64,000 bases of DNA from Achromobacter spanius. GTDB lineage: Bacteria; Pseudomonadota; Gammaproteobacteria; Burkholderiales; Burkholderiaceae_B. The position numbers and the translations under genes are program-made. The first letter of the stretch is position 1; every line of letters starts with the position of its first letter. Below, one piece after another: positions 39,140 to 48,692 of this stretch. The notes below the pieces were generated by a model. The model had not been told where the DNA came from. It saw only the letters and a program-made list of their open reading frames with translations, and did not search any database. The stretch is taken from positions 1,426,001 to 1,490,000 of the forward strand of contig NZ_CP025030.1 of assembly GCF_002812705.1 (NCBI RefSeq), given 5' to 3'.

Positions 39140-39625
39140 GTGGCTGTGGATATGTTCATGAAAATCGATGGCGCCAACGGCGAATCCAAAGACGCCAACC
39201 ACAAGGACTGGACGGATATCGTGTCCTTCTCGTGGGGCGCGACGCAGCCGGGCAACCTGGCCAGCGGCGGCGGCTTGGGGGCGGGCAAGGCCAGCTTCAA
39301 CGACCTGCACGTGGTGGCGCGTATCGACAAGGCGGCGCCCGCCGTGATGAAGCACTGCGCCAGCGGCAAGCACCTGGGCAAGATCGAGCTGTCCATGTGC
39401 AAGGCGGGCGGCGAGCAGATCGAGTACTCCAAGATCACGCTGGAAGACGTAATCGTGTCTTCGGTGCAGATCTCCGGCGACCGCAGCGCCGAAGGCGTGG
39501 TGGTGAACTTCGCGTTCCAGGCAGCCAAGGTCAAGCAGCAGTACTGGGAGCAGACCGAAAAGGGCGGCAAGGGCGCCGAAAGCCTGGTGGCTTGGGATAT
39601 CAAGCAGAACAAGGAAGTCGGTTAG
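39140..39625 (+). CDS. hcp: Type VI secretion tube protein Hcp (TssD)
   Basis: 161-residue tube subunit, also an effector carrier. MFMKIDGANGESKD at the N-terminus, then the SFSWGATQP strand and SGGGLGAGKASFNDLHVV loop, are typical. GTG start at 39140 after CAGGAGACAGAT; the next ATG is four codons later. Hexameric rings of Hcp stack inside the TssBC sheath encoded just upstream. Confidence 0.97.
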   Translation: MAVDMFMKIDGANGESKDANHKDWTDIVSFSWGATQPGNLASGGGLGAGKASFNDLHVVARIDKAAPAVMKHCASGKHLGKIELSMCKAGGEQIEYSKITLEDVIVSSVQISGDRSAEGVVVNFAFQAAKVKQQYWEQTEKGGKGAESLVAWDIKQNKEVG

Positions 39626-39637
39626 CGCGGAGCCTCC

Positions 39638-40456
39638 ATGTCTATAGTTGCCGTTCCTTTCGGCGCGATCAGCCTGTCTGGCCAGTTGGACGAGGTGCAG
39701 GCGCAGATTCGCCGCCGGCCGGCCGACGCGGACTTGCGCGCGCAATTGTTTCAACTGCTGGTGGTGCAGGGGGATTGGGCGCGCGCCGCTGAACAACTGA
39801 GCGTGTGTGGCGCGCTGAGTGCGCAGGCGCGGCCGATGATGGCGCTGTACGCCAGCGCCATCGCGGCAGAGCGCGAGCGCGAAGCCGTGCTGGCGGGACA
39901 GGGCCAGCCGGTCTTGCTGAGCGAAGCCGATGCGTGGATGCAGGCCCTGATGTCGGCATTGAGCCAGGATGAGCGCGGACCCAAGGCCCAGGCCGCCGAT
40001 CTGCGTGCCCAGGCCTTGCAGGACGCCACGGCGGGCGCGGGCCGGCTGCAAGGGGTCATGCAGGACGCGCCGCTGCCATTTCAGTGGATCTGCGACGGCG
40101 ACAGCCGCCTGGGACCCGTCTTCGAGTTCCTGGGCGCGGGGCGCTACGTGTGGCTGCCCTTCGCGGCGCTCAAGCGGGTGCGCCTGCTGGCGCCGGAAGG
40201 CCTGTGCGACCTGGTGTGGGCGCGCGCCGAGATCGAACTGCTTGGCGGCCGCACGCTGCAAGGCTTGGTGCCGGCGCGCTATCCGCCCGCGCCGGGCGCT
40301 CGCATGATCGACCTGCCTGACGCGGTCAAGCTGGGACGGGTGACCGAATGGCGGCCGCTGTATGCCGACACCTATGCGGGCGAGGGCCAGAAGATGTGGC
40401 TGACCGACGTGGGCGAATTCGCGCTGCTCGACCTTCGTAGCCTGGAGCTTGCGTGA
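39638..40456 (+). CDS. tagJ: Type VI secretion accessory protein TagJ (ImpE)
   Basis: 272 residues of the ImpE/TagJ family. The TPR-like N-terminal half contains RPADADLRAQLFQLLVVQGD; the C-terminal half contains WICDGDSRLGPVFEFL and PARYP. In Pseudomonas TagJ binds the TssB1 N-terminus and modulates ClpV action on the sheath. It lies 12 bp after hcp and its stop overlaps tssE. Confidence 0.93.
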   Translation: MSIVAVPFGAISLSGQLDEVQAQIRRRPADADLRAQLFQLLVVQGDWARAAEQLSVCGALSAQARPMMALYASAIAAEREREAVLAGQGQPVLLSEADAWMQALMSALSQDERGPKAQAADLRAQALQDATAGAGRLQGVMQDAPLPFQWICDGDSRLGPVFEFLGAGRYVWLPFAALKRVRLLAPEGLCDLVWARAEIELLGGRTLQGLVPARYPPAPGARMIDLPDAVKLGRVTEWRPLYADTYAGEGQKMWLTDVGEFALLDLRSLELA

Positions 40457-41016
40457 TGGGCCACGCCGACGATACCGCCCGTTGGGAACCCCTTGCTCGC
40501 GCGCCGCGCACCCCGCGCGCGGCGCGGGACCGTCTTCAGCCGTCATTGCTGGATCGCTTGATGGACAACGAGCCGGCGCGTCGCCAAGAGCCGCGCGACA
40601 GCGCCATGCTCACGCATGAGCAGTTGCGCGCGGCCGTGTTGCGAGATCTGCGCTGGCTGCTGAACACGGTCAACTTGCAGACATCGCAGGATCTGTCGGC
40701 GCATCGTCCTGTCGCCACGTCGACGGTGAATTTCGGCGTACGCGCGATGGCCGGAAAACGCATGTCGGAGATCGACTGGATCGACGTGGAAGAGTCCATC
40801 CGCAATGCAATCTCTGCGTTTGAACCGCGCATTCTGGATTCCTCGGTCGAGGTGCGCTGCGTGACGGACACGGGCACGCTGGAACATCACAACGTGCTGA
40901 GCCTTGAGATCCGGGGCATGCTCTGGTGCGTGCCGCATCCGCTTGAGTTCCTGTTCCGCACGGATATCGATCTGGAAAGCGGCCACATGGATCTGCGCGA
41001 TCTGGGCGGACTCTGA
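40456..41016 (+). CDS. tssE: Type VI secretion baseplate protein TssE
   Basis: 186 residues, gp25-like baseplate wedge. RLQPSLLDRLMDNEP, the ESIRNAISAFEPRILDSS helix and EIRGMLWC are characteristic. ATG 40456 shares one base with the tagJ stop; a GTG one codon earlier gives a 4-bp overlap and is equally possible. It also overlaps tssF by one base, so tagJ-tssE-tssF are coupled. Confidence 0.94.
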   Translation: MGHADDTARWEPLARAPRTPRAARDRLQPSLLDRLMDNEPARRQEPRDSAMLTHEQLRAAVLRDLRWLLNTVNLQTSQDLSAHRPVATSTVNFGVRAMAGKRMSEIDWIDVEESIRNAISAFEPRILDSSVEVRCVTDTGTLEHHNVLSLEIRGMLWCVPHPLEFLFRTDIDLESGHMDLRDLGGL

Positions 41017-42956
41017 TGGACGCCCGTTTACTGGACTACTACAACCGCGAGCTCGTGTATCTGCGCGAGCTGGGAGCGGAGTTCGCGCAGGCGCACCCCA
41101 AGGTGGCGGGCCGCTTGGGCATGAACGCGACGGAAGTGGCGGACCCGTATGTTGAACGTCTGCTGGAAGGCTTCAGCTTTCTGACCGCGCGCATCCAGAT
41201 GAAGATGGACGCGGAGTTTCCGCGCTTCTCGCAGCGCTTGCTGGAAGTGGTGTATCCCAACTATCTGGCGCCCACACCGTCGATGGCGATCGTGCAGTTT
41301 TCGCCCAGCATGAACGAGGGCACGCTGGCGGGCGGCTTTGAACTGCCGCGCGGCACGCTGCTGCGTGGCCGCGTGCCGCGTGGCGAGCAGACGCCTTGCG
41401 AGTTCACGACCGGGCACGCCGTGCGCCTGTGGCCGCTGCAAGTCACCCAGGCCGACTTCACCGCCACGCCGCAGGATCTGCCGCTGGCGCGCCTGGGCCT
41501 GGCGGGCCGGACCGGACGCGTGCTTAGCGCGCTGCGCATCCGCATCGAAATCGGCGGCGGCCAGCGCCTGGAAGACCTGGATCTTGATCAACTGGTGTTC
41601 CATCTGAACGGGCAAGATCTGCAGATGCAGCGCCTGCTGGAAGTGTTGATGGGGCATACGGTGGCGGTGCTGGGCCACGACACGGCGCGGCCGGTGGCGT
41701 GGATCAACAAGCTGCCGGCCGCCGCCTTGCGTCACGAAGGGTTTGCGGATGACCAGGCGCTGTTGCCGGGCGATGCACGCGTATTCCAGGGCTATCGCTT
41801 GTTGCAGGAATACTTCGCCTTTGCGCAGCGTTATCTGTTCTTCAGTGTGAATGGGTTGAAAGCGGGCTTGAAGACGGGGGCGAGGGCGGGCGCGGGCTCA
41901 CCCGGCGCGGCGCAATCGCCATCGCAAGGCACGCCACGCGACACCCGCGCATTCGATCTGACCTTCCTGTTTTCCGTGGCCGCGCCGGAACTGGAAGGGG
42001 CGATATCGGCCGACAACCTGGCGCTGCACTGCGCACCGGTGATCAATCTGTTCCCCAAGCGCGCGGACCGCGTGGCGATCACGCCGCGCACGTCCGAGTA
42101 TCACGTGGTGGTCGATCGCAGCCGCCCTTTGGACTACGAAGTGTTCGGCGTCACGCGCGTGACCGGTCACGCCTCCGCGCAGCAACAAGAGCAGGAGTTC
42201 CGCCCGTTTTATGGATCCCTAGGCAGCGACCCGGATGACTACGGCGCGTACTACTCCGTGCGTCGCGAGCCCCGGCTGATTTCGGACACCGCCCAGCGCA
42301 ACGGCACGCGCACCGGCTACACCGGCAGCGAAGTGTTCCTGTCGCTGGTGGACCGGCACGAAGCGCCGTTCTCTGGCCAATTGCGCCATGTGTCGCTGGA
42401 AACGCTCTGTACCAATCGGGACATGGCGATGTTGTTGCCCTTGGGGACGGACACGGACATGACACTGCGTGTGTCGGCGCCCGTGCGCGCGGTGAAGGTG
42501 CTGCACGGCCCCACACGCCCCTGCGCGGCGCTGGCCGAGAACGCCGCCACCTGGCATTTGATCAGCCACCTGGGCCTGAACTACCTGAGCCTGACGGACC
42601 TGGACACGGAGCAGGGCGCGCAAACGCTGCGCGAGATGCTGCACGTCTACGGCAACCTGGCCGACCCGGTGGTGCGCAAGCATATTTCCGGGCTGCGGCA
42701 TGTCAGCGCCAAGCCCGTGTATCACCGCCTGCCGGTGCCGGGTCCCATCGTGCATGGACGCGGCGTGCGCATTGCGCTGGAAGTGGACGAGGGAGCCTTT
42801 TCCGGCATCAGCCCGTATTTGTTTGGCGCCGTGCTTGAACAGTTTTTCGCGCGCCATGTCTCGATCAACATGATGTCGGAGCTGGTCTTGTCGACCCTGC
42901 AGCGCGGCGAGCTTGCCCGCTTCAAGCCCCGCATGGGACGCCGGCCCGCGGTCTAG
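41016..42956 (+). CDS. tssF: Type VI secretion baseplate protein TssF
   Basis: 646 residues, the largest wedge protein (VasA/ImpG). The start MDARLLDYYNRELVYLRELG, then VERLLEGFSFLTARIQMKMD and ARVFQGYRLLQEYFAFAQRY, are hallmark segments. It pairs as a dimer with TssG. Unusually tssG does not follow directly: a DUF3540 gene lies between. Confidence 0.96.
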   Translation: MDARLLDYYNRELVYLRELGAEFAQAHPKVAGRLGMNATEVADPYVERLLEGFSFLTARIQMKMDAEFPRFSQRLLEVVYPNYLAPTPSMAIVQFSPSMNEGTLAGGFELPRGTLLRGRVPRGEQTPCEFTTGHAVRLWPLQVTQADFTATPQDLPLARLGLAGRTGRVLSALRIRIEIGGGQRLEDLDLDQLVFHLNGQDLQMQRLLEVLMGHTVAVLGHDTARPVAWINKLPAAALRHEGFADDQALLPGDARVFQGYRLLQEYFAFAQRYLFFSVNGLKAGLKTGARAGAGSPGAAQSPSQGTPRDTRAFDLTFLFSVAAPELEGAISADNLALHCAPVINLFPKRADRVAITPRTSEYHVVVDRSRPLDYEVFGVTRVTGHASAQQQEQEFRPFYGSLGSDPDDYGAYYSVRREPRLISDTAQRNGTRTGYTGSEVFLSLVDRHEAPFSGQLRHVSLETLCTNRDMAMLLPLGTDTDMTLRVSAPVRAVKVLHGPTRPCAALAENAATWHLISHLGLNYLSLTDLDTEQGAQTLREMLHVYGNLADPVVRKHISGLRHVSAKPVYHRLPVPGPIVHGRGVRIALEVDEGAFSGISPYLFGAVLEQFFARHVSINMMSELVLSTLQRGELARFKPRMGRRPAV

Positions 42957-42986
42957 GCCGGCACCCCTCACGAACCGGAGCGCATT

Positions 42987-43643
42987 ATGAAATCCGCTGT
43001 TAGCCTGAACCGTATCGCGTATGACCCCGTGCATCTGCTGGGCGAAGTGCTGCATATTGAACCCGACGGCCGCTACGCCATTGCGTGCGATGGCCGCACG
43101 TGGATTGCGCAGCGCGCCGCGAGTTGCCTGCTGGCGCCGCAACCCGGTGATGAAGTGCTGATCAGCGGGCCGGACCCATCGCGCGTGTATCTCATCGCGG
43201 TCACGGTGCAGGCGCAGCCCGCGCGAACGACGCTGGAGGCACGGGGCGACCTGGTGTTGCGATCACAGGACGGCAGCGTGCGCGTGGAAAGCGCGGGCGA
43301 GCTTACGTTGCAGGGCCAAGATGCCGTGCGCGTCCGCACCGTCGAATACTCGGTTGAAGCTGCCGACGAACGCCATGCCTGCAAGCGTGTGCGCATGGTT
43401 GCCGAACAGTTGCACGCCACCATCGGCGAGACGCGGCTGGTGGGCCGGAACTACGAAGCCGTGCTGGACCGCATGACGCTCATGGCGCGTCTGTCGATGC
43501 GCAGCGTCAGCGAGGTAGACCAGTTGCGCGCGGGCTCCATTGATTTTCAGGCCGACCAAAGCGCGCGGCTGCATGCGTCGTACACGCTTGTGACGGGTTC
43601 CGACCTGGTCAAGGTGGACGCCAAGCAGATACACATGGGGTGA
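42987..43643 (+). CDS. DUF3540 domain protein
   Basis: 218 residues with no signal or membrane segment, recognised as DUF3540 from its C-terminal LHASYTLVTGSDLVKVDAKQIHMG and the short beta-repeat middle (LVLRSQDGSVRVESAGELTL). The repeats resemble the needle-like strands of VgrG tails. In other T6SS loci this family sits with vgrG, DUF2169 and DUF4150 genes. Here it is embedded between tssF (30 bp upstream) and tssG (4 bp downstream) in the baseplate operon. Function unknown; a spike-associated part is the best guess. Confidence 0.8.
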   Translation: MKSAVSLNRIAYDPVHLLGEVLHIEPDGRYAIACDGRTWIAQRAASCLLAPQPGDEVLISGPDPSRVYLIAVTVQAQPARTTLEARGDLVLRSQDGSVRVESAGELTLQGQDAVRVRTVEYSVEAADERHACKRVRMVAEQLHATIGETRLVGRNYEAVLDRMTLMARLSMRSVSEVDQLRAGSIDFQADQSARLHASYTLVTGSDLVKVDAKQIHMG

Positions 43644-43647
43644 CGCG

Positions 43648-44754
43648 GTGGACGTCACGCAACCCGTCGCCGATCCGGTTTCCCCCAGCGCCGCTGCCCC
43701 GAACGAGGCGCAGGCGCAGTGGTGGCGCGCGCTGGAACGCGAGCCCTATGCGCACGACCTGTTCCATGCCCTGCGCTGGATCGACGCGCATTGCGGCGCG
43801 CGCAAGCCGCTGGGGCGCGACACGGTGGCGCGTTATGAGCCCGTGCGGTTGCGGCAAGAGCCGTCGATGGCGTTCGCGCCGTCCACCGTGGCGCGGGTGC
43901 GGGCGGCCCAGGGCGACCGGCCCGCAGAGGTGTCGATCTACGGCTTCGGCCTGTTCGGCCCGAACGGCCCCTTGCCGCTGCATCTGACGGAACATGCCCA
44001 CGAACGCATGGCGCATTACGGCGACCGCACGCTGGCCGCCTTTGCCGATGTGTTTCATCACCGGCTCATCCTGCTGTTCTACCGCGCCTGGGCCGACGCG
44101 CAAAGTACGGTCAGCCTGGACCGCAAGGATGCGCGCTTCACGCGCTATGTGGCCAGCCTGCTCCACATGGGCGAGCCGTCCATGCAGCGGCGCGATGCCG
44201 TGCTCGACCATGCCAAGTACTTCATGGCGGGGCATCTGGTGCGCCAGACCCGCAACCCGGAAGGCCTCAAGCACATCTTGCAAACGTTCTTCGGCTTGCC
44301 GGTGCGCATCCGCGAATTCGTGCCGCAATGGATACGCCTTGAACCCGAGCAGCGGCTTGGCCTTGGCAGCGCGGTGGGTTTGGGGCGCGACACGGTGCTG
44401 GGCGTGGCGGTGCGGGATGCGCAGCACAAGTTCCGCATCGAGATCGGCCCGCTGGCCTTGGACGATTACAAGAGCTTCCTGCCGGGCGGCCCGCGCGCGC
44501 AACAACTGACGCATTGGGTCAGGCATTACATCGGTGTGGAGCTGGCCTGGGACGTGCGCCCGGTGCTGCGTGCGCAAGATGCAGGCGGCGTGCGCCTTGG
44601 CGCGCCCCGGCCGTTGGGGCTGTCGGCGTGGCTGGGCAAGCGCCGGCCCGCGCAGGGCGATGCCGACGACTTGCTGCTGGACTATGAACGCCGGGAACAA
44701 ACCCCAGCACGTGGCCGCTCGCCGGCTCAACCTTCCAGGACACCACGCGCTTGA
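43648..44754 (+). CDS. tssG: Type VI secretion baseplate protein TssG
   Basis: 368 residues, partner of TssF (VasB/ImpH). LFHALRWIDAHCG, SIYGFGLFGPNGPLPLHLTE and the FADVFHHRLILLFYRAWADA segment are family hallmarks. GTG start at 43648, 4 bp after DUF3540. The C-terminal 40 residues are divergent. Confidence 0.95.
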   Translation: MDVTQPVADPVSPSAAAPNEAQAQWWRALEREPYAHDLFHALRWIDAHCGARKPLGRDTVARYEPVRLRQEPSMAFAPSTVARVRAAQGDRPAEVSIYGFGLFGPNGPLPLHLTEHAHERMAHYGDRTLAAFADVFHHRLILLFYRAWADAQSTVSLDRKDARFTRYVASLLHMGEPSMQRRDAVLDHAKYFMAGHLVRQTRNPEGLKHILQTFFGLPVRIREFVPQWIRLEPEQRLGLGSAVGLGRDTVLGVAVRDAQHKFRIEIGPLALDDYKSFLPGGPRAQQLTHWVRHYIGVELAWDVRPVLRAQDAGGVRLGAPRPLGLSAWLGKRRPAQGDADDLLLDYERREQTPARGRSPAQPSRTPRA

Positions 44755-44769
44755 ACGCGCCATGACGCC

Positions 44770-47388
44770 ATGTCGGATATCGGTCGTATCGAACTCTTCG
44801 GAAAGCTCAATCCGCTGCTCTACCAGGCACTGGAGGGCGCGACCGCATTCTGCAAACTGCGCGGCAATCCCTACGTGGAGCTGGTGCATTGGGTGCATCA
44901 AATTCTGCATGCCCAAGACAGCGACCTGCATCGCATCGCACGCGCGTTCGAGCTGGACCTGGGGCAATTGCAAGCCGACCTGACGGCCGAGATGGACCGC
45001 CTGCCGGCCGGCGCCGGTTCGGTGTCCGATCTATCGGAACATATCGATCACGCCGTTGAGCGCGCGTGGGTGCTGGGGTCCTTGCGTTATGGCGCGACGC
45101 GCATCCGCAGTGGCCATCTGCTGGCGGGCCTGGTCAGGACCTACGCGCTGCGTCACGTGCTGTTGGGCATGTCACCCCAGTTCTCGCGCATCGTGCCGGA
45201 CAAGCTGCTTGAGCAGATGGATGCGATGGTGCAGGGTTCGCCGGAAGCCGCCACCGCCACGGACGTGGTTGGCGACGATGCGCCGACGCAGGGTAAGGAC
45301 CTGGCCGCGTTGGAGCGCTTTGCGGTTGACCTGACCGCCAAGGCCCGCGCGGGCGAGATCGACCCCGTGTCTGGTCGCGATGAAGAGATCCGCCAGATTG
45401 TCGACGTGCTGATGCGCCGCCGGCAGAACAACCCTCTGCTGGCCGGAGAGGCGGGCGTGGGCAAGACCGCCGTGGTGGAAGGCCTGGCCTTGCGACTGGC
45501 CGCGGGCGATGTGCCGCCGCCCTTGCGCGATGTGTCGCTGTATCTGCTGGACATCGGCCTCTTGCAAGCGGGGGCGGGCGTGAAGGGCGAATTCGAACAA
45601 CGCTTGCGCAGCGTGATCGATGAGGTCCAGGCAAGCGTGCGCCCCATCGTGCTGTTCATCGACGAGATCCACACGCTGGTGGGCGCGGGCGGCGCGGCCG
45701 GCACGGGGGACGCCGCCAACCTGCTCAAGCCCGCGTTGGCGCGTGGTCAGCTTCGCACCATCGGCGCAACTACTTGGTCGGAATACAAGAAGCATATCGA
45801 AAAGGACCCCGCGCTAAGCCGCCGATTCCAGGTGGTGCAAGTGCACGAGCCGGACGAAGCGCGCGCGTTCAACATGTTGCGCGGCCTGGCCGAGACCTTG
45901 CAGGCGCATCACGGCGTGCTGCTGCTGGACGAGGCGATCACGGCGGCGGTGAGCTTGTCGCATCGCTACATCCCTGCGCGGCAATTGCCCGACAAGGCGG
46001 TGGCATTGCTGGATACGGCCTGCGCGCGCGTGGCGATCAGCCAGCACGCCGTGCCGCCCGCGCTGGAGGATGCGCGCCGTCGCATTCAGGCGCTGGAGAC
46101 CGCGCTGCGCATTGCGCGGCACGAAGTCCATCTTGGCGCGGGCGACGCGCAGCGCGTTGAACGCCTGAAGGCGGAACTGGCCGAAGCGGTGCTGGCGGAA
46201 GCGACGTTGGCGTCTGGCTGGGAGACCGAACGTGAGTTGGCGGCAAAGGTGTTCTCGCTACGCGAGACTTTGAACGCGCCGACGGCGCCGGCTTCCGAAC
46301 ACGCAAGCACACGGCAGGCCTTGGCCAGCGCCGCGCACGCCTTGGTCAGCGGCCAGGGCGAGGCGCCGATGATACATACCGCCGTGGACGCGGCGGCGGT
46401 GGCGGCCGTGGTGGCGGACTGGACCGGCATCCCCGTGGGCCGCATGGTGCGCGACGAGGCACACGCCGTGCTGGCCCTGGCGGACACGCTGGAAAAGCGC
46501 GTGATCGGCCAGCGTGATGCGCTGGAGGCGGTGGCGCGCCGCATCCAGACATCGCGCGCCCGGCTCACCGATCCGGGCAAGCCGGTGGGCGTGTTCCTGT
46601 TGTGCGGTCCCAGCGGCGTGGGCAAGACCGAAACCGCGCTGGCCCTGGCCGAAGCGCTGTATGGCGGTGAACAGAACCTGATCACCATCAACATGAGCGA
46701 GTTCCAGGAGTCGCACACCGTCTCCACGCTCAAGGGCGCGCCGCCGGGGTACGTGGGCTACGGCGAAGGCGGCGTGTTGACCGAGGCCGTGCGCAGGCGG
46801 CCCTATTGCGTCGTGCTGCTGGATGAAGTCGAGAAGGCGCATCCCGACGTTCATGAGATTTTCTTCCAGGTCTTCGACAAGGGCTGGATGGAAGACGGCG
46901 AAGGGCGCTACATCGATTTCCGCAACGCCGTCATCATCCTGACGTCCAACGTGGGCACGGAGCGCATCGCCGCGCTTTGCCGCGACCCGGCGCTGATGCC
47001 GGACGCCGAAGGCTTGGCGGCGGCATTGCGTGAACCCTTGTTGCAGGCATTCCCGGCGGCGCTGCTCGGTCGACTGGTGGCCGTGCCTTACCTGCCGCTG
47101 TCGGACGACATGCTGGCGCGCATCGTGGATTTGCAGTTCGATCGCGTGCGCCGCCGCCTGCAAGAGCACCATGGCGTGGCGCTGGACGTGGCGGAGGATG
47201 CGACGGCGCTGGTCGTGGCGCGCTGCACGGAAGTGGAGTCTGGGGCGCGCATGGTGGACGCCATCCTTACCAACACGGTGCTGCCGCAGATCAGCCGCGA
47301 ACTGCTGGGCGCGTCCATGCAGGACCGCAAGCTGCAAGGTGTGCGCCTATCCGCCGCTGACGGGGAGTTTCGCTATGACTACACCTAA
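44770..47388 (+). CDS. tssH: Type VI secretion ATPase ClpV (TssH)
   Basis: AAA+ unfoldase of 872 residues that recycles contracted TssBC sheath. Walker A motifs are GEAGVGKT near residue 225 and GPSGVGKT near 612; the Clp N-terminal repeat domain occupies about 1-160, and the Clp-type C-terminal domain is present. Usual ClpV length. Last gene of the tssA operon; it ends 10 bp from the convergent FHA gene with no recognisable terminator between. Confidence 0.97.
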   Translation: MSDIGRIELFGKLNPLLYQALEGATAFCKLRGNPYVELVHWVHQILHAQDSDLHRIARAFELDLGQLQADLTAEMDRLPAGAGSVSDLSEHIDHAVERAWVLGSLRYGATRIRSGHLLAGLVRTYALRHVLLGMSPQFSRIVPDKLLEQMDAMVQGSPEAATATDVVGDDAPTQGKDLAALERFAVDLTAKARAGEIDPVSGRDEEIRQIVDVLMRRRQNNPLLAGEAGVGKTAVVEGLALRLAAGDVPPPLRDVSLYLLDIGLLQAGAGVKGEFEQRLRSVIDEVQASVRPIVLFIDEIHTLVGAGGAAGTGDAANLLKPALARGQLRTIGATTWSEYKKHIEKDPALSRRFQVVQVHEPDEARAFNMLRGLAETLQAHHGVLLLDEAITAAVSLSHRYIPARQLPDKAVALLDTACARVAISQHAVPPALEDARRRIQALETALRIARHEVHLGAGDAQRVERLKAELAEAVLAEATLASGWETERELAAKVFSLRETLNAPTAPASEHASTRQALASAAHALVSGQGEAPMIHTAVDAAAVAAVVADWTGIPVGRMVRDEAHAVLALADTLEKRVIGQRDALEAVARRIQTSRARLTDPGKPVGVFLLCGPSGVGKTETALALAEALYGGEQNLITINMSEFQESHTVSTLKGAPPGYVGYGEGGVLTEAVRRRPYCVVLLDEVEKAHPDVHEIFFQVFDKGWMEDGEGRYIDFRNAVIILTSNVGTERIAALCRDPALMPDAEGLAAALREPLLQAFPAALLGRLVAVPYLPLSDDMLARIVDLQFDRVRRRLQEHHGVALDVAEDATALVVARCTEVESGARMVDAILTNTVLPQISRELLGASMQDRKLQGVRLSAADGEFRYDYT

Positions 47389-47398
47389 GCGTGTCGTG

Positions 47399-48175
47399 CT
47401 AGCGGCCCTTGTCGTCGGGCGCTTTCTTCACGGGCGCGGGGCGCAGGAAGCCACCGATCTCGCGCAGGTGATCGGAGGCGGCGCGGCCGTCGGTGGCCTC
47501 GCGCGGCCCGCGCAAGGCGTCGTCCACGGGGTGGGTCCGATGTTCAGCCAGCGGGTCGTGGGCGGGCAGGGTGGACGGCGTGCCGTCGGTGAAGACACTG
47601 GGCGAGCCGTCACCGGGCGCGTCGAACAGGGCCAGCGGATCGGTGACCGGGCTCGACACCATGGCATCGCCGCGTGGCAGATGGCGCAGGGGGTCAACAG
47701 GGTTGCGCGCGGCGGCGGAATCCAGGTCGAAGGGGTGGGTGGACACGTCGGGTGCGCTGCCCACCGGCAAGGTGCCCGGGCCGATCAGGTCGCTAAAGAT
47801 GTCCTCGGTAGCCGTGGCGGCCACGGGTTCGGGATCGGCCGCGGCCATGACGGCTGCGGTGGCGGCTTCCGCCCGCAAGCGGTAGGCGCCGATTTCCAGT
47901 TCATCGCCCGGGTTCAACGGCACCTCCTGATCGCGCGCGACAAGCTGCCCGTTGACGCTCACCGCGCTCATGCTGCTCAGGTTCATCAGGAAGCCCGTGG
48001 TGCCCGCGTCATGGATGCGGATGGCCGCCTGCACGCGGCAGATCTCGCGCGTGGCATCGGGCAGGGAAAGATGGTTCTCGGGGCTGCGTCCCACCGTGCC
48101 ACCGGGCGCCGTGAACTCGGCATGCATGGGTTCGAAGGCCGGATCGCCGGCATGTTGGAACACGGTGAGCTTCAT
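47399..48175 (-). CDS. FHA domain protein of the T6SS (Fha/TagH-like) with degenerate phosphothreonine site
   Basis: 258 residues. An N-terminal forkhead-associated fold covers about 20-105: GRSPENHLSLPD and SVNGQLV keep the conserved Gly-Arg and Asn. The segment that should read S-R-x-H is C-R-V-Q, so the two residues contacting phosphothreonine are replaced. The rest is a low-complexity Pro/Ala/Asp linker with no second domain, shorter than classical Fha1. ATG 48175 has AGGAG upstream. It is 27 bp downstream of the lipoprotein gene and cotranscribed with it. Confidence 0.85.
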   Translation of the reverse strand: MKLTVFQHAGDPAFEPMHAEFTAPGGTVGRSPENHLSLPDATREICRVQAAIRIHDAGTTGFLMNLSSMSAVSVNGQLVARDQEVPLNPGDELEIGAYRLRAEAATAAVMAAADPEPVAATATEDIFSDLIGPGTLPVGSAPDVSTHPFDLDSAAARNPVDPLRHLPRGDAMVSSPVTDPLALFDAPGDGSPSVFTDGTPSTLPAHDPLAEHRTHPVDDALRGPREATDGRAASDHLREIGGFLRPAPVKKAPDDKGR

Positions 48176-48202
48176 GCCTATCTCCTGGGCGCCGGCGGCG
48201 CA

Positions 48203-48574
48203 TCAACGGGTCTGGGCTGCCTTGGCCGACTTGAAGACCGGGCCCCATTGGGGATGCCCCGCTTCGTTGGGAGCAAGTTCGAACGAGGGCTGCAATTGCA
48301 GGATGCGGGTGAAGCTGTCTTCGCAGAGTTGGTGGTAGCCGATGACGCAGTAGCTAAAGGCTTGAAGCTTCAGCGCCTCGACCCGAATGGACGTGGGCGC
48401 GGAGGCCAGGGCATCGGACGTGGCCACGGTACGCGCCACGTCGCCAAAGCGGCTGGCGGCGTATTCGTCGCGAACCTCTTGCAAGGCATCGGCGGCTTGC
48501 GGCGACGGCGAGGAACTACAGGCCGCAAGCACCGCAAAAATGGCAATCAGACTGAGACGGACGGGCTGTTTCAT
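48203..48574 (-). CDS. T6SS-associated lipoprotein (TssQ-like)
   Basis: 123-residue predicted lipoprotein. Signal peptide with lipobox LAAC (Cys at residue 19), Ser-rich linker, then a helical domain that looks like one TPR-type repeat pair (YAASRFGDVARTV, then LQAFSYCVIGYHQLCEDSFTRILQLQP). Family assignment as TssQ is by memory of the pattern, not by search. ATG 48574 gives the canonical signal peptide; a GTG 21 bp upstream is possible. Divergent from tssJ, upstream of the FHA gene. Confidence 0.72.
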   Translation of the reverse strand: MKQPVRLSLIAIFAVLAACSSSPSPQAADALQEVRDEYAASRFGDVARTVATSDALASAPTSIRVEALKLQAFSYCVIGYHQLCEDSFTRILQLQPSFELAPNEAGHPQWGPVFKSAKAAQTR

Positions 48575-48692
48575 GGCACGGGCGTGTCGATTCACGACGA
48601 ATTGGCTTGGATATTCCGCCGATGATAGCGGCCCTGCGCCCAGGGGTTGCGTCGTGGCGTAACAGACGTGTGGGTTTTATTTCCGAGGGCTT

